A stretch of 64,000 bases of DNA from assembly GCF_028689295.1 (NCBI RefSeq), contig NZ_JAQTWL010000011.1:53580-117579 (forward strand), read 5' to 3'. A program made the translations under genes and the position numbers. The notes below the pieces were generated by a model, which worked only from the letters and a program-made list of their open reading frames with translations, made no database searches and was not told the origin of the DNA. Source of the stretch: Rhodoferax sp. (GTDB lineage: Bacteria; Pseudomonadota; Gammaproteobacteria; Burkholderiales; Burkholderiaceae_C). Shown here one piece after another: positions 20,229 to 30,273 of the stretch; within the stretch, counting starts at the first letter, position 1, and each line of letters begins with the position of its first letter.

Positions 20229-22609
20229 ATCTGGTCGAACCCTCGTCCGGCGTGCCTGAGCTGCAGCGCGCGCTGCCCGACGATGCCATGGTCATCGTGC
20301 CGGTGCGCAACATGGTGCTGTTTCCCGGCATGATCATGCCCATCAGCATTGGCCGTGAGCGCTCGATCAACGCGGCCCAGTATGCGGTCAAGGCCGAGTT
20401 GCCGGTCGGCATTGTGATGCAGCGCAACCCCGAGGCCGACGCGCCCACGCCCGAAGACTTGGCGCCCATGGGCACGGTGGCCGCCATATTGCGCTACGTC
20501 ACCACGCCCGATGGCTCGCACCACATTATTTGCCAGGGGCAACAGCGCTTTCGGGCGCTGGCTTACCTGGACGGCTTTGATTTCATGGTGGCCCGCGTCG
20601 AGCGCGTGGCCGATGCGGGCGGCGAGGACGACCGCGACATCGAGGCCCGCTTTTTCCAGCTCAAGGAGCGCGCGGTGGAGCTCCTGCAACTGCTGCCCAA
20701 GGTGCCCCAGGAGATGCTGCTGGCGGTGCAGGAGGTGGACAGCCCCGGCATGCTGGCCGATCTGGTGGCCGGTTATGTGGACATCAAACCCGCAGAAAAA
20801 CAGGAGCTGCTCGAAGAGGTCAACCTGCGCGCGCGGCTGGACCGTGTCATTGACATGCTGGTGCACCGAATCGAGGTGCTGAACCTGTCGCGCGACATTG
20901 ACCAGCGCACCAAGGCCAGCATCGGCCAGCGCGAGCGCGAATTTTTGTTGCGCGAGCAGATCAAGGAAATCCAGAAAAAGCTGGGCGAGGAGGGCGGAGA
21001 CAACGCGGCCGAACTGGCCGACCTCGGCAAGGCGATCATTGATGCCGACATGCCCGAGGAGGTGGCCAAACAGGCCAGAAAAGAACTCAAAAGGCTGGAG
21101 CGCATGCCGGACAGCTCGACCGAATATTCGATGGTGCGCACCTACCTGGAATGGCTGCTGGAAATCCCCTGGAAAGCACCCGAGCCTGATGCCATTGACG
21201 TGGCGCAGGCGCGCCAGGTGCTTGACGACGACCACTTCGGGCTGGAGCAGGTCAAGAAGCGCATTGTCGAATTCCTGGCGGTGCGCAAGCTCAAACCGGG
21301 TGGCCACGGCCCCATCCTGTGCCTGGTGGGTCCGCCGGGCGTCGGCAAGACCTCGCTGGGTCAGTCCATCGCGCGCGCACTCGGGCGCAAATTTGCCCGG
21401 GTGTCGCTGGGTGGCGTGCACGACGAGGCCGAAATTCGCGGGCACCGGCGCACCTACATTGGCGCGCTGCCGGGCAACATCATCCAGGCGCTGAAAAAAG
21501 CCGGCACCCGCGGCTGCGTCATGATGCTCGATGAGATCGACAAACTCGGCACCGGCGTGCACGGCGACCCGTCGGCGGCGCTGCTGGAGGTGCTCGACCC
21601 GCAGCAGAACAACACGTTCCGCGACAACTACCTGGGCGTGCCCTACGACCTGTCGCAGGTGATTTTCATCGCCACCGCCAACATGCTCGACACCATTCCC
21701 GGGCCGCTGCGCGACCGCATGGAGGTGCTGCATCTGGCGGGTTACACGCAGGAAGAAAAGCGAGAGATTGCCAAGCGTTACCTGGTGCAGCGCCAGCTCG
21801 ACGAGACCGGCCTCTCGCCGGCGCAGTTCACGCTTACCGACGCCGCGCTGATGGACATCATCCGCCACTACACGCGCGAGGCCGGTGTGCGCAATCTGGA
21901 GCGCCAGATTGGCGCCGTTTGCCGCCATGTGGCGGTGCGCATTGCCGAGGGCAAGGCCACGGCGCAGACGATTGATGCGCCCGACCTTGGCGAGATCCTG
22001 GGTCAGTCGAAGTTCGAGAACGAAGTGGCCTTGCGCACCGGCATGGCCGGGGTCGCCACCGGCCTGGCCTGGACGCCGGTGGGCGGCGACATTTTGTTCA
22101 TCGAGGCCAGCCGCACGCCCGGCAGCGGCCGTTTGATCCTGACCGGCCAGCTCGGCGATGTGATGAAGGAGTCCGCCCAGGCGGCGCTGACCCTGGTGAA
22201 ATCACGGGTCTCCGCCCTCAAGCTGGAGCCTGCTGCCTTTGAAAAGGTGGACGTGCACATCCATGTGCCTGCGGGCGCCGTGCCCAAGGACGGACCCAGC
22301 GCCGGGGTCGCGATGTTCATTGCGCTGGCCTCCCTGTTCATGGACCGGCCGGTGCGCAGCCAGGTGGCCATGACCGGTGAAATCAGCCTGCGCGGCTTGG
22401 TGATGCCGGTCGGTGGCATCAAGGAAAAAGTGCTGGCGGCGCTGGCAGCCGGCATCAGCACCGTGATGCTGCCTGCGCGCAACCGCAGGGACCTGGAAGA
22501 AGTGCCGGAGCAGACCAGGGCGCAGCTGGCGTTCATCTTTCTCGACGATGTGGAGCAGGCCTTGGCGGGCGCCATCGACATGGGTCTTGCGCAAGCGCCA
22601 GCGACCTGA
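20225..22609 (+). CDS. lon: ATP-dependent Lon protease (endopeptidase La)
   Basis: LON N-domain VPVRNMVLFPGMIMPISIGRERS; Walker A GPPGVGKTSLGQSIARALGR; catalytic KDGPSAGVAMF. Confidence 0.97.
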   Translation: MNLVEPSSGVPELQRALPDDAMVIVPVRNMVLFPGMIMPISIGRERSINAAQYAVKAELPVGIVMQRNPEADAPTPEDLAPMGTVAAILRYVTTPDGSHHIICQGQQRFRALAYLDGFDFMVARVERVADAGGEDDRDIEARFFQLKERAVELLQLLPKVPQEMLLAVQEVDSPGMLADLVAGYVDIKPAEKQELLEEVNLRARLDRVIDMLVHRIEVLNLSRDIDQRTKASIGQREREFLLREQIKEIQKKLGEEGGDNAAELADLGKAIIDADMPEEVAKQARKELKRLERMPDSSTEYSMVRTYLEWLLEIPWKAPEPDAIDVAQARQVLDDDHFGLEQVKKRIVEFLAVRKLKPGGHGPILCLVGPPGVGKTSLGQSIARALGRKFARVSLGGVHDEAEIRGHRRTYIGALPGNIIQALKKAGTRGCVMMLDEIDKLGTGVHGDPSAALLEVLDPQQNNTFRDNYLGVPYDLSQVIFIATANMLDTIPGPLRDRMEVLHLAGYTQEEKREIAKRYLVQRQLDETGLSPAQFTLTDAALMDIIRHYTREAGVRNLERQIGAVCRHVAVRIAEGKATAQTIDAPDLGEILGQSKFENEVALRTGMAGVATGLAWTPVGGDILFIEASRTPGSGRLILTGQLGDVMKESAQAALTLVKSRVSALKLEPAAFEKVDVHIHVPAGAVPKDGPSAGVAMFIALASLFMDRPVRSQVAMTGEISLRGLVMPVGGIKEKVLAALAAGISTVMLPARNRRDLEEVPEQTRAQLAFIFLDDVEQALAGAIDMGLAQAPAT

Positions 22610-22619
22610 ACCGGCACAC

Positions 22620-23624
22620 TCAGACGTGCAAAAACTGAATGGCCGCGTTGAGTAAATACAAGGCCAGCAGCGCCAGGCTGGACCAGGTGGCCACGCCTGC
22701 GACGCGCCGAGTGGGGCGGCTGGCCAGCGAAACAATCACAATGGCGCTCATCACACACGCTGAGAAGGCCGAGGCCGCATGCACTTGTGACACCTTGGTG
22801 TAAATCGGCCCCGTCACATAGGCCACGTCGTCGAGCGCCAGGATCAGCACGTCAAACAGGTTGCTGCCCAGCAGGTTGCCAACCGCCATGTCCAGCGCTC
22901 CAATACGCACCGCCCCCCAGGTGGTGGCCAGCTCGGGCACCGAGGTGGCAAAGGCAATGAAGAGGGTACCCACAAAGGAGTGGGTCCAACCCATCAGCCG
23001 GGCCAGCTCAACGCCAATGATGGGCAGCCAGATGCCGGCGCCCACAATCACGATGGAAGCCATGCCGTAGCCCATCAAGGCGACTTTGAGCGTCATGCTT
23101 GTTGGCTCGGCCTCGTCGGCGCGCGCCGGGTGGCGTTGCTCGATCACGTAAACGGTGCGCATGGCCACCAGATAAATGCCGAGCAAGAGCATGCTGGTGA
23201 GGCTGATGTGGCCCAAGGCAGGCATCATGCCCTGCGCGCCAAGCACCACCGCCAGCCCGGCACCGGCGAGCAAAATGACACCGAACCCGGCCGAAACCAG
23301 ATGACCCGGGCCGACCTCCTTGTAAAGGCTGCCTTTTCGGTAAAGGACGTCGATGAGGGCAAGAATCATCAGGTTAAAGACACAACTGCCCAGTACGTCG
23401 CCCACGGCAATGTCGGGCGCGTGAGTCACGGTGACCGCGCTCAAGCCCGTGACCAGCTCGGGCAGCGAGGTTACGGTGGCCAGCAAAATCAGGCCCACCC
23501 AGTTGCGCGACAGACCGGTGCGGGTGGCAATGGCGTCGCCATAGCGGCTCAGGCGCACGCCGGCAAAGCCGATCAGGCCGGCGCACAGCAGAAATTGCAG
23601 CCAGACCAAGGCGACTGGGTTCAT
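22620..23624 (-). CDS. Sodium:calcium antiporter family protein
   Basis: Two repeats ATVTSLPELVTGLSAV..DVLGSCVFNLMIL and ATSVPELATTWGAVRIGALDMAVGNLLGSNLFDVLILALDD, typical of the CaCA/YrbG family. Confidence 0.92.
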   Translation of the reverse strand: MNPVALVWLQFLLCAGLIGFAGVRLSRYGDAIATRTGLSRNWVGLILLATVTSLPELVTGLSAVTVTHAPDIAVGDVLGSCVFNLMILALIDVLYRKGSLYKEVGPGHLVSAGFGVILLAGAGLAVVLGAQGMMPALGHISLTSMLLLGIYLVAMRTVYVIEQRHPARADEAEPTSMTLKVALMGYGMASIVIVGAGIWLPIIGVELARLMGWTHSFVGTLFIAFATSVPELATTWGAVRIGALDMAVGNLLGSNLFDVLILALDDVAYVTGPIYTKVSQVHAASAFSACVMSAIVIVSLASRPTRRVAGVATWSSLALLALYLLNAAIQFLHV

Positions 23625-26329
23625 GTTGCAATCCCCCCGGTTGCCGGGCTTTGACTCTTTCGGCGGCGCCAGGCTTTTTCAAGCTCAACCGCCACGCCCA
23701 CCAGTGCCGCGGCGCCCAGACAAATGCCCAACTCAGCCACGCTCAGCGGCTGGGTCTTGAAGATGGGGTTCAGCACCGGCACGTAAATGGTGGCCATCTG
23801 CAGCACAAAGGTGAGCAGCACGGCGCCGAGCAAGGGTTTGTTGCTACCCAGGCCGAGTTGCCACAGCGAATCGCGCTCGGATCGGATCGTCATCACATGG
23901 GCCATTTGCGACAGCGTGAGCACGGTGAACACCATGGTTTGCCAGTGTGCGTGGCCGGTGGCCAGCGCCCAGGCCTGCACGCCCAGACACAGGCCGGCAA
24001 TCAGCAGGCCAATGCCCAGAATATGCTGCCACATGCCGTTGGCAAACAGGCTCTCGGTGTGCGCACGCGGCGGGCGTTGCATGACGCCGCGCTCGGCGGG
24101 CTCGGCCGCCAGCGCCAGACCGGGCAGGCCGTCGGTGACCAGGTTGACCCACAGGATGTGGATCGGCAAGAGCGGAATCGGCAGAAAAACGAGCGGCGCC
24201 AGAAACAGGGTCCAGATTTCGCCCGAATTCCCGGTCATGGCATAGCGCACAAATTTTCGGATGTTGTCGAAGATGCGCCGACCTTCGCGCACCGCCGCCA
24301 CTATTGTTGCAAAGTTGTCATCGAGCAGCACCATGCTGGCGGCCTCGCGGGCCACGTCGGTGCCACCCTTGCCCATGGCCACGCCGATGTCGGCGCGTTT
24401 GAGGGCCGGGGCATCGTTCACCCCATCGCCGGTCATGGCCACGATCTCGCCCTGCGCCTGCAAGGCTTCGACAATGCGGATTTTCTGCGCCGGGTCCACC
24501 CGGGCATAGACCTGCACCTGCGATACGCGCAGCAGCAGCGCGGCGTCGTCAAGCGCCGCCAGATCCTGCCCGGTCAACACCTCGGCTTGGGCGTCAGCCA
24601 CAATGCCAAGCCGTTGGGCAATGGCGCGTGCGGTGGCGGGGTGGTCGCCGGTGATCATGACCGGCATGATGCCTGCCGTGATGCAGTCGCGCACAGCGGC
24701 GGCTGCCTCAGGGCGCGGCGGGTCGATGAGCGCGATCAAGCCGAGAAACTGCAGCTTCTGCTCGATTTGGCCGGGCGCCAGCACATCGGGCAACGCGGAG
24801 AGGTCACGCCGCGCCAGCGCCAGCACACGCAGACCCTGGGCCGCCAGTGTGTCGGCCCGGGCAATTGCCGCGGCTGAGTCCAGCGGCCGTGCGCCACCCG
24901 GTGACCATTGCGCGTCGCAGCAGGGCAGCACCGATTCGGGGGCGCCCTTGGTGTAGCCGGTAACGCCTTCGGCACTGGGATGCAGCGTGGTCATGCGCTT
25001 GCGCTCGGAGTCGAACGGCAACTCTTTCAGGCGGGGCCATTCAGCGTCGAGCGCCGCCTTGTCAATGCCAATGGCAAGGGCCACCTCGACCAGTGCCGTC
25101 TCGGTGGGGTCGCCTTGCCATTCTGGCGCCGGTTCTGTGCCGTCACCTTGCGGGGCTTGATTGCCATGCGCGTCGTTGCATAGCGCGGCGGCGCGCAGGG
25201 TTTCCTGGAGCACCGGCCCGGCTTGCGATCCACCGGGCAGCCAGCTTTGACCGTCGGACCAGACCAGCTCGGCGCGCATCTTGTTTTGTGTCAGGGTGCC
25301 GGTTTTGTCCGAGCAAATGGTGGTGACCGAACCCAGCGTTTCCACCGAAGGCAAGCGCCGCACCAGTGCATTCACTGCGACCATGCGTCGCGCGCCCAGC
25401 GCCAGCAGCACCGACACCACGGCCGGCAGGGCTTCGGGGATGGCGGCCACCGCCAGACTGATGGCGGTGAGTGCCATCAGCAGCGCCTGCTCGCCGCGCC
25501 AGATGCCGGCGACAAAAATCACCACGCAGATGCCGATCACCACCAGCGCCAGTCGTTTGCCGAAGGCGGCCAGCCGCCGTTGCAGCGGCGTGGTGCGGTC
25601 TTCGGGGTCGAGCAGCTGCGCCACCTTGCCCAATTCGGTTTTTGCACCGGTGGCCACCACCAGGCCGCGCCCGCGACCCAACGTGGCGGTGGTGCCCTTG
25701 AAAGCCATGTTGAGGCGGTCGCCCAGGGCGCTGTCAGCCGCATCGGGCAAGGCCGCAGTGTGTTTGGCCACCGTGACCGACTCGCCGGTGAGCGCAGACT
25801 CATCCACATGCAGTTGTGCGCTATGGATCAGCCGAATGTCGGCGGGCACCTTGTTGCCTGCCTCCAGCAGCACGATGTCACCCGGCACCAGGTCGCGCGC
25901 CGGCACTTCCTGGCGTTCGCTGCTGCGCAGCACGGTGGCCCGGGCCGCGGCGAGCTGTTTGAGCGCCGCCATGGCGCGGTCGGCGCGCCAGGTTTGCAGA
26001 AAGCCAATCACGGCATTCAGCACCACGATCACCAGAATTGCCACGGTGTCGATCAGGTCGCCAATCAGCCCTGACACCACGGCAGCGGCCAGCAGCACCA
26101 GCACCATGAAGTCGGTGAACTGCGCCGCCAGAATGGCCAGCGGACCGCGCTGCGCCCTGCTCGGCAGCTCGTTAGGGCCATGCAGCGCCTGACGCCGCTC
26201 GACCTCGGCCGCATGCAGGCCGTGCTCGGGATCCACCGCGTGCTCGGCGGTGAGCTCGTGCACCTCGCGCTGGTGCCAGGATCGTGGGTCGGCGGGGTGC
26301 GTCGAAGGGGAGTCTTTGCTGGTCTGCAT
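23621..26329 (-). CDS. Cation-transporting P-type ATPase (Ca2+/PMA1-PacL-like)
   Basis: ICSDKTGTLTQNKM phosphorylation motif; MTGDGVNDAPALKRADIGVAMG; 4 nt overlap with the antiporter start. Confidence 0.95.
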   Translation of the reverse strand: MQTSKDSPSTHPADPRSWHQREVHELTAEHAVDPEHGLHAAEVERRQALHGPNELPSRAQRGPLAILAAQFTDFMVLVLLAAAVVSGLIGDLIDTVAILVIVVLNAVIGFLQTWRADRAMAALKQLAAARATVLRSSERQEVPARDLVPGDIVLLEAGNKVPADIRLIHSAQLHVDESALTGESVTVAKHTAALPDAADSALGDRLNMAFKGTTATLGRGRGLVVATGAKTELGKVAQLLDPEDRTTPLQRRLAAFGKRLALVVIGICVVIFVAGIWRGEQALLMALTAISLAVAAIPEALPAVVSVLLALGARRMVAVNALVRRLPSVETLGSVTTICSDKTGTLTQNKMRAELVWSDGQSWLPGGSQAGPVLQETLRAAALCNDAHGNQAPQGDGTEPAPEWQGDPTETALVEVALAIGIDKAALDAEWPRLKELPFDSERKRMTTLHPSAEGVTGYTKGAPESVLPCCDAQWSPGGARPLDSAAAIARADTLAAQGLRVLALARRDLSALPDVLAPGQIEQKLQFLGLIALIDPPRPEAAAAVRDCITAGIMPVMITGDHPATARAIAQRLGIVADAQAEVLTGQDLAALDDAALLLRVSQVQVYARVDPAQKIRIVEALQAQGEIVAMTGDGVNDAPALKRADIGVAMGKGGTDVAREAASMVLLDDNFATIVAAVREGRRIFDNIRKFVRYAMTGNSGEIWTLFLAPLVFLPIPLLPIHILWVNLVTDGLPGLALAAEPAERGVMQRPPRAHTESLFANGMWQHILGIGLLIAGLCLGVQAWALATGHAHWQTMVFTVLTLSQMAHVMTIRSERDSLWQLGLGSNKPLLGAVLLTFVLQMATIYVPVLNPIFKTQPLSVAELGICLGAAALVGVAVELEKAWRRRKSQSPATGGIAT

Positions 26330-26380
26330 GCGCCCTATTCTGTCTCTGCTTTTATCAGTGGTGCTGCGCGCCGCGACGCT

Positions 26381-26710
26381 TCAAGTCTGCCGCAGGTGGG
26401 CCGGCACCAGCGCCTGCAGTGCCTGCACCTGGCGCTCCAGCAGCTCGATCTGGATCAGCTTTTCAAGCAGCATGGCCACGGTAAACAGGTCAAGGTCAAA
26501 GTCGAGCCGCAGCTTGGCAGCGGTGCGCATGGGGGTCACCCAATGGGCGCTGAAGGCGCGCTCAGGCAGGCTGGTCAGCGGCACCAGGGCGTTGTAGTCC
26601 ACCAGCTCGTCGAGCTCGGCCGGGCTCATGCCGCAGCACTGGGCGAGTTCCGTCAACGAGATGATCTCGGTGGTGTCGAGACTGAAACTCTCGAAGCTTG
26701 CTTGTGTCAT
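26381..26710 (-). CDS. cbpM: Chaperone modulator CbpM-like protein
   Basis: MerR-like small protein IISLTELAQCCGMSPAELDELVDYNALVPL; immediately downstream of cbpA. Confidence 0.85.
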   Translation of the reverse strand: MTQASFESFSLDTTEIISLTELAQCCGMSPAELDELVDYNALVPLTSLPERAFSAHWVTPMRTAAKLRLDFDLDLFTVAMLLEKLIQIELLERQVQALQALVPAHLRQT

Positions 26711-26726
26711 GGATTTCCTCCTGGGG

Positions 26727-27611
26727 TCAGGCCCCTCGGGGCTTGAAGGTTGAGACTTTGGCCAGTTCCTGGAACAGCTCGTGTTCACGCGCTGACAGCG
26801 TGGCGGGCACGTCGATGTGGACGATGGCGTACAGGTCGCTGTGGTCCGCCGCCAGACCGCGCCCGCGCAGGCGCAATTTGCGCCCGCTGCGGGTGCCCGG
26901 CGGCACCGTCAGCAGCACGGGGTCGTCGAGCGTCGGCACTTCGACCTCGGCGCCCAGAGCGGCTTCCCAGGGCGCCAGCGCCAGGTTGAAGTACAGGTCG
27001 TGGTGATCGGGCCGGAACACCGCATGCGGCGCCAGCTTGATGTGCAGGTAAATGTCGCCATCTGGCCCGCCGTTGCGGCCCTTGCCGCCTTGGCCGCGCA
27101 GGCGCAATTTCTGATCCTGGCAGGCGCCCGGCGGGATGGTGACTTGCAGCGTGCGCTCGCCGGTGCCCTCGGCCAGCGTCAGGTTGACCGTGGTGCCGCG
27201 GCGGGCGTGTTCGAGTGGAATGGTGACCGAGGTCTCGAAATCCTGGCCCTTGAGGGGCATGGCCTGGCGCGATTGACCGCGTTGACCCTGCCCCATGGCG
27301 GCCAGCAAATCGGCCAGGTCAAGGTCTTCGAACGACATGCCGCCCGGCGCAAAATCCTGCTGCCATTGCGGTGGCGGTTTGAAGTCTGCGCCACTGGCGG
27401 GGTGGCCGAGTTCGTCGTAGGCGGCGCGCTTGGCTTGGTCTTTCAGCGTGGCGTATGCCTCGCCAATTTCCTTGAATCGCACCTCGGCGTCCGGCGCCTT
27501 GGACATGTCCGGATGGTGGGTGCGCGCCAGTTTGCGGTAGGCCTTTTTGATGTCATCCAGGCTGGCTGTGCGCGGCACGCCCAGGATGGCGTAATAGTCT
27601 TTGTATTTCAT
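26727..27611 (-). CDS. cbpA: DnaJ-family co-chaperone CbpA (J domain plus DnaJ C-terminal)
   Basis: [38 protein letters not shown] with HPD motif; C-terminal DnaJ domain. Confidence 0.93.
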   Translation of the reverse strand: MKYKDYYAILGVPRTASLDDIKKAYRKLARTHHPDMSKAPDAEVRFKEIGEAYATLKDQAKRAAYDELGHPASGADFKPPPQWQQDFAPGGMSFEDLDLADLLAAMGQGQRGQSRQAMPLKGQDFETSVTIPLEHARRGTTVNLTLAEGTGERTLQVTIPPGACQDQKLRLRGQGGKGRNGGPDGDIYLHIKLAPHAVFRPDHHDLYFNLALAPWEAALGAEVEVPTLDDPVLLTVPPGTRSGRKLRLRGRGLAADHSDLYAIVHIDVPATLSAREHELFQELAKVSTFKPRGA

Positions 27612-27668
27612 GATGCTGTCAGTTTGCGTGGTGCCTGATGACCATGCCTTGCGATTGCGCAAACGTTG

Positions 27669-28742
27669 TCAACGCGTGGTGTCAAAAATATGCCAGACCG
27701 CCATGAACATGGCTGCAATCAGCGGGCCGAGCACAAAACCGTTGATGCCAAACACCGCCATGCCGCCCACCGTGGTGATCATCACCACGTAGTCGGGCAT
27801 GCGGGTGTCCTTGCCCACCAGCACCGGCCGCAGCAGGTTGTCCACCAGGCCGATGACCAGCACCCCGTAGGCAGCCAGCGCCAGGCCCTGCCAGATGGCG
27901 CCGGTGATCAGAAAGTAAAGCGCCACCGGCCCCCACACCAGCGCGGCGCCAATGGCCGGCAACAGCGATAAAGCAGCCATCAACACGGCCCATAACAAGG
28001 CGCCTTTGACACCCAGCGCCAAAAATGCCAAACCGCCCAGGGCGCCCTGAATCAGGGCCACCAGCAGATTGCCCTTGACGGTGGCGCGAACCACGGTGGC
28101 GAACTTGTGCCACAGTTGTTGCCGGTGCACAGGGGTCAGCGGAATCATGCGCCCGATGGCCCGCACCGTGCTGTCGCCATCGCGGATCAAAAAGAACGCC
28201 AGATACAGCGCAATGAACAGGCCCACCACGAATTCAAACGTGTTTTGGCCGATATTGAAGACCTGGGTGGCGGCAAACTGGGAACCCTGCGCCAGCGTCG
28301 TTGACAGCCGGCGTTGCAAAGTGGAAAAGTTGACCAGGCCAAAGCGGTCCAGGATGGCGCCTACCCAGTCCGGCAGCCGGTTGAATGCGCGATGGAAATA
28401 CAAGCTTGGATTGATGTCGCCCGACTGCAAGCCCTGGTAAAGCCAGGCGGCTTCCTGCGCCAGCAGCAGCAGCACCAGGATCATCGGCAAAATCACGATC
28501 AATAGCACGATCGACAGCGTGCACAGGGCGGCCAGCGTTGGCCGATGGCCGAGGCGCGGCAACAGCCAACGGTGCAGCGGGGTGAACAGCAGCGACAAAA
28601 TCAGGCCCCACATGATGGCCGCATAGAGCGGCAGCAGAATGCTGCCCAGCGCCAGGGTGACCAGCGCCAGCAGGATCAGCAACGCCCAGTGTTCACGCGG
28701 CGAGGACTGGGTGTTGGTCGCTGCGGTCTCATGCGTGGACAT
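27669..28742 (-). CDS. AI-2E family transporter (PerM-like)
   Basis: Multi-TM protein; VLVIGLVDNLLRPVLVGKDTRMPDYVVMITTVGGMAVFGINGFVLGPLIAAMFMAVW. Confidence 0.92.
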   Translation of the reverse strand: MSTHETAATNTQSSPREHWALLILLALVTLALGSILLPLYAAIMWGLILSLLFTPLHRWLLPRLGHRPTLAALCTLSIVLLIVILPMILVLLLLAQEAAWLYQGLQSGDINPSLYFHRAFNRLPDWVGAILDRFGLVNFSTLQRRLSTTLAQGSQFAATQVFNIGQNTFEFVVGLFIALYLAFFLIRDGDSTVRAIGRMIPLTPVHRQQLWHKFATVVRATVKGNLLVALIQGALGGLAFLALGVKGALLWAVLMAALSLLPAIGAALVWGPVALYFLITGAIWQGLALAAYGVLVIGLVDNLLRPVLVGKDTRMPDYVVMITTVGGMAVFGINGFVLGPLIAAMFMAVWHIFDTTR

Positions 28743-28743
28743 T

Positions 28744-29163
28744 TCAGGCTTTCTGTTGGGTGCCCAGCGCCTTGATCAGTTTCGGCGCGAGTCCGGCGAA
28801 CACGGCAGACACCGACAGCCAGCGCCAAGCCTTGGTGCGCATCAACAAGGCGCCTGCCAGCCCGGCGCCAAGGACCAACGCGATGGGGTGTTTTTGGGCC
28901 ACTGGCGTGGCCACCACCTCGGCTGTTTGCGCAGAGACCTGCAAAGCCAAGCGCAGCGGGTGCTGGTGCCACCAGTTTTGGAGGACGGCGGTAAAAATAT
29001 TCGCGCTGGTGCTGCCTTTGAGCTTGGCCCAAGCTTCTGCGGTGGTGGCTCCGAAGGGCTGCCTTGGACGGTCATCGCCTGGACTCGCGTCTTGGTTTAA
29101 GGCCTGGCGCAAGCGGTCACGCGAGCGAATCAGCCGGTCACAACTTGTTTGGGTGTTGTTCAT
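28744..29163 (-). CDS. Small membrane protein, possibly YqjK-like by gene order
   Basis: 139-aa ORF with C-terminal hydrophobic segments, adjacent to holin-X/YqjE-like and DUF883/YqjD-like genes. Confidence 0.65.
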   Translation of the reverse strand: MNNTQTSCDRLIRSRDRLRQALNQDASPGDDRPRQPFGATTAEAWAKLKGSTSANIFTAVLQNWWHQHPLRLALQVSAQTAEVVATPVAQKHPIALVLGAGLAGALLMRTKAWRWLSVSAVFAGLAPKLIKALGTQQKA

Positions 29164-29166
29164 GAT

Positions 29167-29559
29167 TCAGGGCGATGGTCTGGCTGCGCGCAGCATGGCC
29201 ATGTCCGCATTCATCTGGCCGCGCATCAGGGCAAAAGCCTGGGGCGAGCCCCGTTGCTGAGCAACTCCCCAGCAGCTCAGTGCCGCCGCCAAGGGCAGCA
29301 TGGGCGTCAGCAGCAACAGCCAGGGCATCGGCATGCCGCTAGCGGGCAGCGCTGCCCATAACATCAGCGCCACACCGGCCAGCAGGGTTGCCAACAACAG
29401 ACCGCACAAGGCGGCGGCCCGCCACAGCGCCCAGCGCTGCCAGGCGCTACGCGCCTGGGCCAATTCTTCGGTGAAAAGCTCGCCATAAGCCAGCGCATGG
29501 TCGGCCAGTAATTGCGGCCGCGCCAGCAACAGTTCAAGCAGCGGGTGCATGGACGGCAA
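29167..29559 (-). CDS. Phage holin family (holin-X/YqjE-like) membrane protein
   Basis: 130 aa with two hydrophobic segments separated by a short turn; syntenic with a YqjD-like gene. Confidence 0.7.
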   Translation of the reverse strand: MPSMHPLLELLLARPQLLADHALAYGELFTEELAQARSAWQRWALWRAAALCGLLLATLLAGVALMLWAALPASGMPMPWLLLLTPMLPLAAALSCWGVAQQRGSPQAFALMRGQMNADMAMLRAARPSP

Positions 29560-29571
29560 TCGGGTGCCGGG

Positions 29572-29853
29572 TCAGTGGTGGCTGCGTGAGCGGCTGATCA
29601 GACTGACCAGGGCCATCAGGGCGGCACCGGTGGCGGCGGCCATCAGCATGGCTTTGACCGGCTCGTGCTGGATGTAACGCACCGTGTTGTCAGATGCGTG
29701 CTCGGCCTTGACGCGCAGTTGGTGCGAGGTGTCGCGCACGCCGTCCATCACATCGTGTGCCAGCTGCTGGCTGGACTTGGCCACTTGATCGGCGGCATTG
29801 GTGGCCTGGTCTGCAAGTGCGTTGGCAATGTCGGTGGCTTTATTATTAAACAT
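29572..29853 (-). CDS. DUF883 (ElaB/YqjD-like) protein
   Basis: MFNNKATDIANALADQATNAADQVAKSSQQLAHDVMDGVRDTSHQLRVKAEHASDNTVRYIQHEPVKAMLMAAATGAALMALVSLISRSRSHH; amphipathic helix plus C-terminal TM. Confidence 0.85.
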   Translation of the reverse strand: MFNNKATDIANALADQATNAADQVAKSSQQLAHDVMDGVRDTSHQLRVKAEHASDNTVRYIQHEPVKAMLMAAATGAALMALVSLISRSRSHH

Positions 29854-29927
29854 GAGAGCTCCTTCAATCTTTGATCGTGTTAAAAAAATGGACAAGGGAG
29901 AGACTGGTTTTTGGCTGCTCTGATCAA

Positions 29928-30092
29928 TCAGCGCTTCTTGATCATGCCGAACAGAAAACTGGCAATGGCCAACACCAGAAAGATGAAGAACAGCGTCTTG
30001 GCAATACTGACAGCACCAGCGGCGATGCCGCCAAAGCCGAACAAGGCGGCAATCAGGGCGATAACGAAAAATACAACAGCGTAGTGCAGCAT
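29928..30092 (-). CDS. DUF1328 small membrane protein (54 aa)
   Basis: Hand-translated: [54 protein letters not shown]; too short for the ORF track. Confidence 0.9.
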   Translation of the reverse strand: MLHYAVVFFVIALIAALFGFGGIAAGAVSIAKTLFFIFLVLAIASFLFGMIKKR

Positions 30093-30273
30093 ATGAGGCT
30101 CCTGGTGAACAGGCCGGGTGGCCTTGGAAGCCTCAATTTAAGTGAATCGAGCCGCGACGTCTGTTCGCTGACGTACAGAACCGGGGTTGACTTGTCACTG
30201 AAAGAAGGGCGGGCAGTCTTTAACGACAATGTGTCAGGGCTCTCCCATCGAACCCATCACAGAAGCCACCTGC

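Noticed and set aside
20162-21928. 588-aa - strand ORF opposite lon
   Set aside because: Shadow ORF of lon; no domain signal.
23651-24877. 408-aa + strand ORF opposite the P-type ATPase
   Set aside because: Antisense to conserved ATPase motifs; Gln/His-rich nonsense translation.
9807-30092. Known transmissible heat-resistance locus (clpK/ftsH/yfdX/hdeD type)
   Set aside because: Shares Hsp20 only in general type; ClpK, YfdX, HdeD, FtsH and KefB were not seen.
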